DNA from: Pseudomonadota bacterium
GTDB lineage: Bacteria; Pseudomonadota; Gammaproteobacteria; Burkholderiales; Burkholderiaceae_C
DNA length: 64,000 bases
Direction: 5' to 3'
NCBI GenBank assembly: GCA_020161065.1
Contig: JAIUPH010000040.1
Span: 61,961-125,960 of the forward strand
In this document: positions 26,277 to 36,146 of the stretch, piece after piece
Layout: every line of letters begins with the position of its first letter
Numbering within the stretch: the first letter of the stretch is position 1
Program-made: the position numbers and the translations under genes
Notes under the pieces: model-generated
The model's database searches: none
The model's input: the letters and a program-made list of their open reading frames with translations, nothing else
What the model was told of the DNA's origin: nothing

Positions 26277-28316
26277 TCAACGGGCGCCTTCGCCGGGGGT
26301 TTCCTCGTCCTGCGGCTCACCCCCGGACGCGGCTTGCATGTCCCCACCTTCAAGCCGCGCGCGGTCGGTCTCGGGCCGTTGCGGCGGGGTCCGCAGGCAC
26401 CTCGGCAGCCAGCCCACCGCGGCCAGCGCCTGCTCGGCACCCGCCGCCGCGCCATCCTTCTTCAGCCCGGCCAGCGGCGCGGCGGCGTTGGCACCCGCAG
26501 CCTCGGTCACCGCGGCGAGTGTCGTCGCCTTCGACACATGGTTGAAGTACGAGGCGGCACTGGCCTTCCACCAGCGCCGCATATCGAGCGCCAGCGCCTG
26601 GGCCAGCGCGTCCGTGCTCTGGCGTTCGTGCTCGGTGCCATCGACCCCGGTGACGCTCGCGGCGACGAGGAAGGTCAGCAGTCCGATCACGGTCGGGCGT
26701 TCCTGCGCCAGCAGCCAGGGCAGCAACGCCGCACCGTCGGCGGGCAGTCGCGCGGTCCACTCGATGCGGGTCTGCTCCATCAGCTTCCAGGCTTCGGCCT
26801 CGGCCATGTCCGCGGACTCGCGCCGCAGGTCCTCGTGCGTCTCGCTCGCGCTGACGGTGAGCGCATCGTCGCCGCCGCGGTAGCGGTGGAAGCCGTCCTT
26901 GAGCAGCTTCGCCGCCAGATGAGCTGTCAGCGCGGCCAGGGCCACATCAGGCCGCAGCAGGAGTTCGGCCTGGATCGCCGCGACGCGGTGTGCGGTCAGG
27001 CTGCGCATCAGCTTCTCGGAATGCACCGCGCGGGCGCCGCCCTTTGGCAGGCTCACGAGCGCAGAGCCGGTGGTCGGCTCGCCGCTTGTGGCTTGCCGCG
27101 CCGCCTGCACGACCGCATCACGATCCTCCGGCCGGACCAGCCCGCGCTTGACCTCGACCGTTCCCCGCGATCCCACGAACACCACGCAGCCCGCCTGCGC
27201 CAGAAGGTCCGCCGGAAACACCGCCAGCGCTTCGTCGATGGCGTTGAGCTCGGCTTGCAGCCGCTCGTCGTCGGCCTCCAGCGCGGCGTACTCGTCCTCG
27301 TCGCCATCGTCGTCCGACATCGCCTCCATGCGCGCGTGCAACGTCTCCAGTTCGGCTTCGAGTTGCGCATGGCGCGCCGCCTCGTCCGCGTTCGGCGCGC
27401 GACGTGCGCGGCGCACCTCGCCGTGACGCTGGTAGTCCTCGTAGACATACCGGGCCTGCACGTCGACCCACTTCCAGCCTTCGGCGGCGACCTCGCGGGC
27501 AGGCTGTTGCAGCTTGTCCAGCGCCAGCCGCTCCAGCAGCGCGGCGTCCTGCAGGTAGGCCTTGCCGTGGTCGCTGAACAGGTCGCGCCGCAGGGGACCG
27601 CCCGCGGCTTCGTAGGCGGTCACCGTCACGAAGATCGCCACGCCGTCGCGATCCGACTCGACCTCGCCGCGGGTCAGCAGCCGGCGCAGTTGATCCGCAC
27701 TGCGGTTCCATTCGGGCAACTGCTGCCACAGCTGCTCCTGCCGCGCCGGGTCATCGATCGACGCGAGCACCATCAGGCAGTCCAGCCCGATCCCGCCTGC
27801 ACGGAACAGCGTCAGCAGCGCGGGCGACACCGCCGCCAGCTTGAGCCGGCGCTTCACGACTTGCGGCGTGACGCCGAAGGCCGCCGCCACGTCCTCGACC
27901 GACCGGCCGCCGTCGATGAGTCGGGCAAAAGCCGCGAACTCGTCGGCCGGATTCAAGGCCTCGCGCTCGACGTTCTCGATCAGGCTGGCCATCAGCGCCT
28001 GCTCGGCCGGCACCACCAGCACCGGCACCGGCTGGTTCTCTGCCCAGCGGCCCTGCTCCACCAGCAGCGCCATCGCGCGCAGGCGCCGGCCGCCGGCGCA
28101 GACCTCGTGCACGCCACGCGCGCCGCGAACGACGATCAGGTTGTGCAGCAGGCCCGCGGCCTCGATGGACGCCGCCAGTTCGGTGAGCGGCAGCGGCGCC
28201 GCCCGGTTCTCGGGCCGCGCCTGGTAGGTCGGCGACAGCACGAGCTTGTTGAAGGGAACGAAGCTGCGAGGAGAAGCCGCGATCACGGCTTCCAGCTCCT
28301 GCTTGGAGAGTTTCAT
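26277..28316 (-). CDS. Large ParB/RepB/Spo0J-family protein
   Basis: A 679-residue protein, about twice the length of a typical ParB. Residues 20-110 form the ParB-N/sulfiredoxin-like domain (SPTYQARPEN, EVCAGGRRLRAM, ASLIENVEREALNPADEF). An HTH follows near 135-160 (SVEDVAAAFGVTPQVVKRRLKLA). Residues 320-375 are an acidic coiled coil. The long C-terminus is unlike chromosomal ParB. An AGGAGC ribosome site precedes the start. Proteins of this shape occur in integrative elements and megaplasmids as partition or silencing factors. No ParA gene is present here. Confidence 0.8.
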   Translation of the reverse strand: MKLSKQELEAVIAASPRSFVPFNKLVLSPTYQARPENRAAPLPLTELAASIEAAGLLHNLIVVRGARGVHEVCAGGRRLRAMALLVEQGRWAENQPVPVLVVPAEQALMASLIENVEREALNPADEFAAFARLIDGGRSVEDVAAAFGVTPQVVKRRLKLAAVSPALLTLFRAGGIGLDCLMVLASIDDPARQEQLWQQLPEWNRSADQLRRLLTRGEVESDRDGVAIFVTVTAYEAAGGPLRRDLFSDHGKAYLQDAALLERLALDKLQQPAREVAAEGWKWVDVQARYVYEDYQRHGEVRRARRAPNADEAARHAQLEAELETLHARMEAMSDDDGDEDEYAALEADDERLQAELNAIDEALAVFPADLLAQAGCVVFVGSRGTVEVKRGLVRPEDRDAVVQAARQATSGEPTTGSALVSLPKGGARAVHSEKLMRSLTAHRVAAIQAELLLRPDVALAALTAHLAAKLLKDGFHRYRGGDDALTVSASETHEDLRRESADMAEAEAWKLMEQTRIEWTARLPADGAALLPWLLAQERPTVIGLLTFLVAASVTGVDGTEHERQSTDALAQALALDMRRWWKASAASYFNHVSKATTLAAVTEAAGANAAAPLAGLKKDGAAAGAEQALAAVGWLPRCLRTPPQRPETDRARLEGGDMQAASGGEPQDEETPGEGAR

Positions 28317-28385
28317 GGGGGCTCCTGAATGAGGGCGGGCGCGACATCGGCCCGTGGATTCAGGTTCCCATGAGGGATGGCGCCA

Positions 28386-29057
28386 TCAAGCGCGGGGTGG
28401 CTGCATGGGCGGCAGACACGCCCGGTGCTTGTGCTGGATCGGGCCGATCCGCCCTGCGAGCACCGGGTCCTGCAGCGCTACCACCAGCAGGTTGGCCGTC
28501 ATCAAGGCCATGCCGTTGCCGTTCTGCAGCACACCGACGAGTTGCTGAGGCGTGCCGCCAGCCAGACTCTGCACCACGGGCCGGATGCCGCCGTGCACGT
28601 ACGAGTTCATCGGCTGCCAAGTCGCTGCCTTGAAGGCGCCGAGCGTCTGCGCCAGGAACGGCGGCGCGGTCTTCGCCAGCGTCTGCAACATCGCGTCGAC
28701 GTTCGGCCCGAGCACGGGCTCGGCAAGCTGACCCGGGGCCATCGGCGCTGCGAAGCGATCCAGCCACTCGTCGCTGGCGCCGTGCAAGAGCCAGATCGAT
28801 CGCACCGTCGCCTCGAAGTGCAGGCGCACCAGGGCCAGGGCCACGGTGTGCATGCCGGCGCGAATCAGCAGGCGCTGCGCCACCCAGAACTCCATCGCGA
28901 CGTCGCACAACGCGAGGGTCAGCAGCGCTCGCCGCGACGGTGGGCGGCGCGGATGCGCCAGCAGCGGGGCCAGGTCAGCCTCGAAGCGCTCGCACTGCTC
29001 GAGCATTTCCGCCAAGGCTTCGTCAGCGTCGGCGGGTGGTGGCTGGTCGTCCGGCAT
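28386..29057 (-). CDS. Hypothetical HEPN-like helical protein
   Basis: A 223-residue mostly helical protein. The stretch ALALVRLHFEATVRSIWLLHGASDEW followed by SYVHGGIRPVV is a pattern I associate with uncharacterised HEPN-like families; an Rx4-6H-type motif is plausible at the VHGGIR region but not proven. It is a single minus-strand gene between the ParB-type gene and the giant helicase. HEPN-type proteins are often toxins or RNases in defence loci, so a defence role is possible but unproven. Confidence 0.5.
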   Translation of the reverse strand: MPDDQPPPADADEALAEMLEQCERFEADLAPLLAHPRRPPSRRALLTLALCDVAMEFWVAQRLLIRAGMHTVALALVRLHFEATVRSIWLLHGASDEWLDRFAAPMAPGQLAEPVLGPNVDAMLQTLAKTAPPFLAQTLGAFKAATWQPMNSYVHGGIRPVVQSLAGGTPQQLVGVLQNGNGMALMTANLLVVALQDPVLAGRIGPIQHKHRACLPPMQPPRA

Positions 29058-29433
29058 GCCTCATTGTCGGGCGCGAGCCGCCACCGCGCGGCCCCTGCCA
29101 AATCGGGCCTTGGCGGTGGCAACCGGTTGAGACGCGATCGGACCCGCAGGCCTTCGCGCACAGTGCAAGGGCTACCCGCAGGCGTCAGCCTGCCCAGCCC
29201 CGACTTGCGTCGGCGCCGCGGTCGATACCCGCCTTGCAAGCCCCTTCGTGCTCCGCCAGGAGCCCGATGCCCGCGGCACACCGGCACCGCATCTGACTGA
29301 TTGATCGCCGCCTCGCGCGGCACCAGAGCCACCCACCCATGCGCTTGCGCATCCGGTGGGCCATCCATCCACCTGACGGGGAGCCATCGCCCCGTGGGGG
29401 CAGGTGCGTCTCCGTCGCCCCACGGAGACCCCC
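29058..29433. other. Intergenic region upstream of the methylase-helicase
   Basis: No gene is called. Near its end, ACGGGG and CCCCGT (about 29379-29398) form an inverted repeat, and a second CCGT/ACGG repeat lies just before the ribosome site GGAG of the helicase gene. This leader resembles those ahead of other island genes at 39,264 and 40,769 in having GC palindromes directly upstream. Confidence 0.4.
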
Positions 29434-32400
29434 ATGACTCGCATCCCCGAGCCCTGTTCCTGGCTGCCCGGCTTCGAGCCGGAGCCCGCCGCGGCCTTCG
29501 CGCCGCCCATGCCTCCAGTCCCTCCCGATCCGCCGCTCGACGACGAGCCGGGCGACGAGGAACACGAGCCTCGCCCAGCACAACCGTTGTGGCAACCGAG
29601 CGAACCGCCGACGCCCGGCGCCGCGCGGCGCCCCTGGCCAAAACTGCCGTCCGGCGGGCTCGACATCCCGCGCGGCGCCGTCGCCAAGTTCGAGGCCAAC
29701 CTGGCCGCGATCGACACCCTGCGTGCACTCGACGCGTCGGGCCGCGAACCCGACGATGCCCAGCGTGGCACGCTGCTGCGCTACACCGGCTGGGGTGGCC
29801 TGCCCGCGAGCTTCAACCTCGAGGCGCCGGAGCCGGCCTGGGCACGTCGCGCCGCGCAACTGCGCGACGCGCTCGATGCCGATGACCACAGCTCTGCGCT
29901 GGCGTCGGTCAACAACAGCCACTACACCCCGGTCGCAGTGATCGCGGCGATGTGGCAGGCGGTTCGAGGCTTTGGCTTCACCGGAGGCCGCGTGCTCGAA
30001 CCAAGTGCCGGCATCGGCCACTTCCTCGGCGCGATGCCAGCGGCGCTGGCCGAGCACTGCACGGTCACGGCCATCGAGATCGACCGGCTTTCGGGCCGGA
30101 TGCTGCGGGCGCTGTACGGCGCCAGCGGCGTGGACATGCGCATCGGCGCGTTCGAGAAGACCCCCCTGGCGAACGACTGGTACGACCTGGCGATCGGCAA
30201 CGTGCCCTTCGGCGCCTACAAGGTGGCCGACTCGAGCAACCGGCCCTATGGCCGCTTCAGCATCCACAACTACTTCCTCGGCCGCGCGCTCGATCTGCTG
30301 CGGCCCGGTGGACTGGCCTGTTTCATCACCAGCAGCCACACGATGGACAGCTGGGAGGACAGCGTGCGGCGCTACCTAGCGTCGCAGGCGGTGCTGGTCG
30401 GCGCGATCCGCCTGCCGCGTGGCGCTTTCGCCGAGATCGCCTCGACCGATGTGCAGGCAGACATCCTGTTCCTGCGCAAGCGGGTGACGGGTGAGGCCGA
30501 CGAGCAGCCATGGCTGGGCCTGAGCATGGTGCCCGAGTCGCTGCGCGATCCACGCTGCGGCGAACGCTACCTGCAGGTCAACCAGTGGTACGCGGCGCAG
30601 CCCGAGTTCTGCATCGGCCGCATCCGCCAGGAAAGCAACGGCCACGAGCCGGTGCCGACCGCGGTGTTCGACGGCGACCTGGCCGCAGAGCTCCCGCGGC
30701 GAGTCGATCTGCTGCCACGCGGCGTTTACAGCGCCGCCGCGCCAGAGGCAATGCCGGCCCCGCGACGCGCAACGATCGTGGCAGGCGGAACCCGGCCCGG
30801 GAGTCATCACCTCCACCACGGCCGCGTGCATCGTGTGGAAGACGGCGAGTTGGTGGACATCCACGAGCGCCTGAACGCCACGCAGCGCGCTCGCATCGCG
30901 GGCCTGTGTTCGATTCGCGACCACGCGCGGGCATTGCTCGATCTGCAGTTGGCGGACGCCGACGACAGCCGGCAGCGCCACGAGCGCGCCATGCTGAACG
31001 GCAGCTACGACCGCTACGTCGCGCGCTTCGGGTGCCTGTCGAACCGGGCCAACGCACTCGCGTTCCGGCGCGACCCCGACTACCCGCTGCTGTTGTCGCT
31101 GGAGCACTACGACGAGGAGACCGAAACCGCCACCAAGGCGGCGCTGTTCAGCCGGCGGACGCTGGCGCGGATCGTCGAACCCGAAGCCGCGGCTGAACCT
31201 GAGGAGGCGCTCGCCGCCTCTGTGCAGTGGCGCGGCCGGGTCGATCCGGCCTGGATGGGTCAGTTGTTGTCCGCATCGCCACAAGCGGTGCTCGATGCGC
31301 TGGCCGAGCGCGGGCTGGTGTTCCTGGATCCGGCGGACGGGCTGTGGAAGACCGCCGACGACTACCTGTCCGGCGAAGTCAAGGCCAAGCTCAGGCAGGC
31401 GCTGGCTGCCGGCCCGGAGGCCGCGCTCAATGTGACCGCACTGGAGCGTGTGCAGCCCGAGGACTTGCCACCGGCATCGATCGAGCCGCGCCTGGGCGCG
31501 GTGTGGATTCCCGCCGGCGACGTGGAGGACTTCATCCGGCAGGTGCTGGAGCAGAAGGACTGCGAGGTGGGCTACTCGGCGCAGGCCGGAGCCTGGTCGG
31601 TGCGCTACCCTGAATGGAGCGCGCGCCAGAACGTCAAAGTGACGCAGGAGTTCGGCACCTCGCGGCTGAACGCCATCGAGTTGGTGCAGTGCGCGTTGAA
31701 CGTGCAGGTACCGACGGTCCGCGACCCGGACCCGGAGAGCGACCGCATGATCGTCAATCCCGACGAGACACTGGCGGCGCCCGAGAAGCTGGCACTGATC
31801 AAGGAGCGTTTCGCGGGCTGGGCCTTCGACGAAGCCGAGCGCCGTGAGCGGCTGTGCCGGACCTACAACGATCTGTTCAACGCCACGCGGCCGCGGCAGT
31901 TCGACGGCTCGCACCTGAAGCTGCCCGGGTTCTCGCGCTGCTACGCGCTGCACCCGCACCAGCGGGACGCCGTGTGGCGTGTCGTGCAGTCCGGCAACAC
32001 CGGGCTGTTCCACGTCGTCGGCGCCGGCAAGACCGCGGTCTGCGCGATCGCCGGCATGGAGCTGCGGCGCCTCGGCTGCGCGGCCAAGCCCTGCCACGTG
32101 GTGCCGAACCACATGCTGGCGCAGTACACGGCCGAGTTTGTCCGGCTGTACCCCAATGCCGCCGTGCTGATGGCGGGCAAGGAAGACCTGGAGGGCGACC
32201 GCCGGCGCGAGCTGGTGTCGCGCATCGCCACGGGAAACTGGGACGCGGTGGTCATCACGCACTCGAGCTTCGAGCGCATCCGGATGTCGCCGGCTTTCAC
32301 ACAAACCTTCATCGAGGAACTCATCATGGAAATCGAGATGGCAGTGCGCGCCGAGCGGCGCAACGACCGGGGCAACCGGATCGTCAAGCAGCTCGAAGCG

Positions 32401-34401
32401 ATGAAGAAGAACTGGACGGTGCGGCTCGAGAAGCTGCTGGCCGACGCGAAGAAGGACGATCTGCTGAGCTGGGAACAGCTCGGCGTCGACACGCTCTTCG
32501 TCGACGAGGCCCACCTGTTCAAGAACCTGTACCGGTTCACGAAGATGACGCGCGTCGCCGGCCTGCCGCTGGCGAACTCGGAGCGGGCCTTCGACCTGTT
32601 CCTGAAGACGCGCTACACGATGCGCCTGCACGGCGGCGCGCAGCGCGGGGTGGTGTTCGCCACTGCCACGCCGGTGGCCAACACGATGGCCGAGGTGCAC
32701 ACGATGATGCGCTACCTGCAGCCGCGAAGGCTGGAGGCACTCGGGCTGCAGCAGTTCGACGCCTGGGCGGCCACCTTCGGTGAGAGCGTCACGGCGCTCG
32801 AGATCGCGCCCGACGGAAGCGGCTATCGCATGAACACGCGCTTCGCGCGTTTCATCAACGTGCCCGAGCTGACGGCGGTGTTCGGCGAAGTGGCCGACAT
32901 CCGCACCGCGGAGATGCTGAACCTGCCGGTGCCGGTATTGCGTGGCGGCAAGCCCCGCATCGTGGCCTGCCCGGCGAGCAGTACGCTGAAGGCCTACGTG
33001 CGCACGCTGGTCGAGCGCGCGGAAGCGATCCGCATGGGCCGCGTCAAGCCGCAGCAGGACAACATGCTCGCGGTGACCACCGACGGCCGCAAGGCTGCGC
33101 TGGACTTTCGACTGGTGGCGCCGAGCGTGCGCTTCGACGCGCAAGGTAAGGTGGCGGCCTGTGTCCGCGAGGTGATGGCCGTGCGTGAACGCACCGAGGC
33201 CTTTCGCGGCGCGCAACTGGTGTTCTGCGACCTGTCGTCACCGAAGGAGGGCAAGGCCTTCAGCGTCTACGACGATCTGAAGCAGCGGCTGATCGATGCC
33301 GGTGTGCCGGCAACCGAGATCGCGTTCGTGCACGACGCCGATACCGATGCGCAGAAGGCCGCGCTGTTCAAGGCCGTGCGCGAGGGCCGGGTGCGGGTAC
33401 TGCTCGGATCGACGGCCAAGATGGGCATCGGCACCAACGTGCAGACCCGGCTGGCGGCGCTGCACCACCTGGACGCGCCCTGGCGGCCGTGCGATGTGGA
33501 ACAGCGCGAAGGACGCATCCTGCGCCAGGGCAACGAGTGCGAGGACGTGGAGATCTTCCGCTACGTCACCGAAGGCAGCTTCGACAGCTACATGTGGCAG
33601 GCCTTGGAGACCAAGGCGCGTTTCATCGCCCAGGTGATGAGCGGCGACAAGGGGTTGCGTTCGATCGAGGATGTGGAACTGGCCGCGCTGTCGTACGCCG
33701 AAGTGAAGGCGCTCGCCTCGGGCAACCCGCTCGTGATCGAGAAGGCCGGTGTGGACGCCGAGGTGGCCAAACTGTCGACGCTGTTCTCGGTGTGGCGCAA
33801 CCAGCGCTATGCCAACGAGAGCGAGGTGGCGCGGCTGCCGATGCTTATCGAGGCGCTGGAACGCAAGCTGGCACTGCTGGTTCAAGACTGCGAGCGCGCG
33901 GAGCCGGCATCCGCCGGAGACATGCGCGTCGAGTTGGCCGGCCAGGTGCTGGTCGGCGCAGAGGCTGTCGGCGAAGGCTTGCGGCAGTTGGTGCGTGCGG
34001 CAAAGGCCGCGCAAGGCAGCGTCGAGCAGCGCGTCGGCCGGTTCGCTGGTTTCAACCTCGGACTGCGCGCCAGCCGCGACGACGGCGTTCCCGGCCTGTA
34101 CCTCGAAGGGCACTGCCGGTACGACGCCGACGTGTACCAGACGGCCCAGGGCCTGGTGGCGGCGCTGCTCGCAGCGCTGGCGTCGGTACCGAAGGAGCGC
34201 GAAGCGGCACGCCAGCAGTTGGCGGTGCGCGGCAAGCGCCTGGCCGATCTGCGCATCGAGCTCGAACGCCCGTTCGAGCATGAGGGCCGCCTGGCGGACC
34301 TCCTCGCGCGGCAGCGCCGCCTGCAGCGCCAACTCGACCTCGATCAGGACTCGGCGGGCGCCAGCCGCATGGATGCCGAGGATTCGAAGCTTGCCGCCTG
34401 A
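29434..34401 (+). CDS. DarB-like N6-adenine methylase / SNF2-type helicase fusion
   Basis: A 1655-residue protein starting at the ATG at 29434. A methyltransferase domain has motif I VLEPSAGIGHF near residue 187 and GNVPFG near 256, the variant of NPPF seen in this giant family. The helicase core has HVVGAGKTAV (P-loop) near 860, LFVDEAHLFKN near 1022, and the C-terminal helicase motif DVEQREGRILRQGNE near 1355. A coiled C-terminus follows. Phage P1 DarB, which guards DNA from restriction, and large proteins on integrative elements share this design. An antirestriction or defence role is inferred. A strong hairpin follows the gene. Confidence 0.82.
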   Translation: MTRIPEPCSWLPGFEPEPAAAFAPPMPPVPPDPPLDDEPGDEEHEPRPAQPLWQPSEPPTPGAARRPWPKLPSGGLDIPRGAVAKFEANLAAIDTLRALDASGREPDDAQRGTLLRYTGWGGLPASFNLEAPEPAWARRAAQLRDALDADDHSSALASVNNSHYTPVAVIAAMWQAVRGFGFTGGRVLEPSAGIGHFLGAMPAALAEHCTVTAIEIDRLSGRMLRALYGASGVDMRIGAFEKTPLANDWYDLAIGNVPFGAYKVADSSNRPYGRFSIHNYFLGRALDLLRPGGLACFITSSHTMDSWEDSVRRYLASQAVLVGAIRLPRGAFAEIASTDVQADILFLRKRVTGEADEQPWLGLSMVPESLRDPRCGERYLQVNQWYAAQPEFCIGRIRQESNGHEPVPTAVFDGDLAAELPRRVDLLPRGVYSAAAPEAMPAPRRATIVAGGTRPGSHHLHHGRVHRVEDGELVDIHERLNATQRARIAGLCSIRDHARALLDLQLADADDSRQRHERAMLNGSYDRYVARFGCLSNRANALAFRRDPDYPLLLSLEHYDEETETATKAALFSRRTLARIVEPEAAAEPEEALAASVQWRGRVDPAWMGQLLSASPQAVLDALAERGLVFLDPADGLWKTADDYLSGEVKAKLRQALAAGPEAALNVTALERVQPEDLPPASIEPRLGAVWIPAGDVEDFIRQVLEQKDCEVGYSAQAGAWSVRYPEWSARQNVKVTQEFGTSRLNAIELVQCALNVQVPTVRDPDPESDRMIVNPDETLAAPEKLALIKERFAGWAFDEAERRERLCRTYNDLFNATRPRQFDGSHLKLPGFSRCYALHPHQRDAVWRVVQSGNTGLFHVVGAGKTAVCAIAGMELRRLGCAAKPCHVVPNHMLAQYTAEFVRLYPNAAVLMAGKEDLEGDRRRELVSRIATGNWDAVVITHSSFERIRMSPAFTQTFIEELIMEIEMAVRAERRNDRGNRIVKQLEAMKKNWTVRLEKLLADAKKDDLLSWEQLGVDTLFVDEAHLFKNLYRFTKMTRVAGLPLANSERAFDLFLKTRYTMRLHGGAQRGVVFATATPVANTMAEVHTMMRYLQPRRLEALGLQQFDAWAATFGESVTALEIAPDGSGYRMNTRFARFINVPELTAVFGEVADIRTAEMLNLPVPVLRGGKPRIVACPASSTLKAYVRTLVERAEAIRMGRVKPQQDNMLAVTTDGRKAALDFRLVAPSVRFDAQGKVAACVREVMAVRERTEAFRGAQLVFCDLSSPKEGKAFSVYDDLKQRLIDAGVPATEIAFVHDADTDAQKAALFKAVREGRVRVLLGSTAKMGIGTNVQTRLAALHHLDAPWRPCDVEQREGRILRQGNECEDVEIFRYVTEGSFDSYMWQALETKARFIAQVMSGDKGLRSIEDVELAALSYAEVKALASGNPLVIEKAGVDAEVAKLSTLFSVWRNQRYANESEVARLPMLIEALERKLALLVQDCERAEPASAGDMRVELAGQVLVGAEAVGEGLRQLVRAAKAAQGSVEQRVGRFAGFNLGLRASRDDGVPGLYLEGHCRYDADVYQTAQGLVAALLAALASVPKEREAARQQLAVRGKRLADLRIELERPFEHEGRLADLLARQRRLQRQLDLDQDSAGASRMDAEDSKLAA

Positions 34402-34404
34402 CGG
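34376..34404 (+). repeat. Direct repeat copy 1 (3' end of helicase gene)
   Basis: These 29 bases are the last codons and stop of the methylase-helicase gene. They recur with 26 of 29 identities at 35634-35662, on the far side of the Mrr-like gene. Confidence 0.85.
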
Positions 34405-34411
34405 CGGCTTT

Positions 34412-34439
34412 GGCCCCTTCCCTACGCAGGGAAGGGGCC
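34412..34439 (+). terminator. Strong hairpin after the methylase-helicase gene
   Basis: A perfect 12-base stem (GGCCCCTTCCCT with AGGGAAGGGGCC) closes a four-base loop, eleven bases after the stop codon. The following CTCTACATTT is only weakly T-rich. It separates the helicase gene from the nuclease gene. Confidence 0.75.
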
Positions 34440-34570
34440 CTCTACATTTGGCCCAGCTGCGGCGTTTGTGCGTGCCTTCAAGTGCGGTGGCTAACAACGC
34501 CCCAGCGCGGGCCTAAGGGAGTCAGGCGAGCTGCACATTGCGGCATCCCCGTCTTAGGCAGAATGTTGAT

Positions 34571-35515
34571 ATGTCGCACGGTACAAGAAAGAAGATCACC
34601 GCAAGCCGCGCCCTGTTCATCAATCTCGGCCAAGGCGGCATGTGGGAGGCCGAGTGCGTTTCCAGCGACACGCTGCGCTTCGGCTATCACGTGATTCCAC
34701 ATGCTGCCTGCGTCAACGGCGAGTGGAACGTTGTCGAGAAGGTTCTTCGCGAGAAAACCGACTCACAGACCGCGATAACCAGTCACCTGCGCCAAGTCAA
34801 AGAGTTCTATCAAGCCAAGGAGGATGTTCTCTGGATTACGTTCTTCTCCGACCGGTTGTGGTGGGCGTTCTCGAAGCCCGAGATTGCGGTGCACGAGAAC
34901 GGTGAAAAGACGCGACCCGTGATCGGAAAGTGGTCCGACTCCGACGTAATGGGCGAACGACTACTGAAGGCGCGCTTGAGCGGTCGCCTGCTATCGCTCG
35001 CCATGTATCGGGGCACCATCTGCAGCGTCGATCAGCTGACGTACCTTCTGCACAAGTTGAACGGCACGGTCGAACCCCACGTAGCCGAAGTGCAGATGGC
35101 GTACGAGCGCCTGCAGCGAAGCCTCGTGCCGATCATCAAGAGCCTGCACCCGAAAGAGCTTGAGATCTTGGTCGATCTGATTTTTCGGCAGTCTGGCTGG
35201 CAGCGAGTCGGTGTCGCGGGTGGTACAGAAAAGGATGTGGACCTAGATCTCCTGTCGCCGGTAACGCTGGAGAGGATCGGCGTACAGGTGAAGTCGAAGG
35301 CCACTCCGGCGGTTTGGCGCGCCTACCGCGAGAAGTTCGCCGACATGCGCGGCTTCACGCGCTTCTACTTCGTGACCCATTCTCCGGATCCCGGGCTCAT
35401 CGGTGAGGCGGAGAAAGGCGAGGACGAAAGCTTCATATTTTGGGGCGCTGAGCAGCTTGCTTCCCAAGCAGTGCGGGGCGGGTTGACGGGCTGGCTGTTG
35501 GACAAGGCTGCCTAG
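34571..35515 (+). CDS. Mrr-like restriction endonuclease-fold protein
   Basis: A 314-residue protein starting at the ATG at 34571. Residues 1-190 form an unknown N-terminal domain. Residues 195-300 are an Mrr/PD-(D/E)XK domain: ELEILVDLIFRQSGW carries the helical Glu, Asp222 and Asp224 lie in EKDVDLDL, and Gln239-Val-Lys241 in GVQVKSK completes the D-QxK type active site. Type IV enzymes of this fold cut modified DNA. Its codon use is less GC-rich than the helicase gene, and direct repeats flank it, so it looks like inserted cargo. It has no methylase partner of its own. Confidence 0.72.
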   Translation: MSHGTRKKITASRALFINLGQGGMWEAECVSSDTLRFGYHVIPHAACVNGEWNVVEKVLREKTDSQTAITSHLRQVKEFYQAKEDVLWITFFSDRLWWAFSKPEIAVHENGEKTRPVIGKWSDSDVMGERLLKARLSGRLLSLAMYRGTICSVDQLTYLLHKLNGTVEPHVAEVQMAYERLQRSLVPIIKSLHPKELEILVDLIFRQSGWQRVGVAGGTEKDVDLDLLSPVTLERIGVQVKSKATPAVWRAYREKFADMRGFTRFYFVTHSPDPGLIGEAEKGEDESFIFWGAEQLASQAVRGGLTGWLLDKAA

Positions 35516-35633
35516 CGCAACTGCTGGGTCGCTGGGCCTACACATGCCGCTTCTAGCCGATGCCAGTAGGTGACCCACCTCGCGACGCGATCACCTCATG
35601 GCAATGCCGGACGAATCGCGTAGCCCGGCCAAT

Positions 35634-35662
35634 CCGAGGACACGAAGCTCGCCGCCTGACGG
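35634..35662 (+). repeat. Direct repeat copy 2 flanking the Mrr-like gene
   Basis: This stretch repeats the helicase gene end at 34376-34404 (three mismatches), including the Lys-Leu-Ala-Ala-stop codons, although no gene ends here. It marks the right border of the segment carrying the Mrr-like gene. Confidence 0.85.
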
Positions 35663-35737
35663 TTCTGGCCTCAGCCAGCTGCTGCGGGGCGGGTGCTTCT
35701 TCACGCCTGCGTGGCCTCGCCGAAAGTCGCTAACAGA

Positions 35738-36136
35738 TCAGTCCACCGACAGCGCATGAATGATCGGGCAGCAGCTCTTGCCGCCGGGCGCATCGCACTG
35801 GCGCACCAGCTTGGCGAGCGCCTTGCGCATGGCCTTGAGGTCGGCCAGCTTGGTGTCGATGACTTGCAGCTTGCGGTCCGCCAGCTCTCGCGTTTCGGCG
35901 CAGGCGCGCGCCTCTTCGAGCCGCAGCAGGCCGGCGATTTCCTCGAGCGTGAAACCGAGCACCTGAGCGCGCCTGATGAAGCGCACGTGCTTGGTGAGTT
36001 CGGCCGGGTAGCGGCGCTGCCCGTTGAGCGGCCTTTCCGGCTCCGCGAGCAGGCCGCGCCGCTGGTAGTAGCGGATCGTCTCCACATTGACACCAGCCTC
36101 GGCGGCCAGCCGCCCGATCGACAGTTCAGACGTCAC
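35738..36136 (-). CDS. merR: MerR, mercury-responsive regulator
   Basis: A 132-residue MerR. The HTH begins SIGRLAAEAGVNVETIRYYQRRG. The metal ligands expected for Hg(II) are Cys79, Cys114 and Cys122/Cys123 (QCDAPGGKSCCPI), matching the three cysteines of Tn501 MerR in order and spacing. It is divergent from merT across a typical operator. It would repress the promoter without metal and twist it open when Hg binds. Confidence 0.9.
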   Translation of the reverse strand: MTSELSIGRLAAEAGVNVETIRYYQRRGLLAEPERPLNGQRRYPAELTKHVRFIRRAQVLGFTLEEIAGLLRLEEARACAETRELADRKLQVIDTKLADLKAMRKALAKLVRQCDAPGGKSCCPIIHALSVD

Positions 36137-36146
36137 GTCTCACCCC

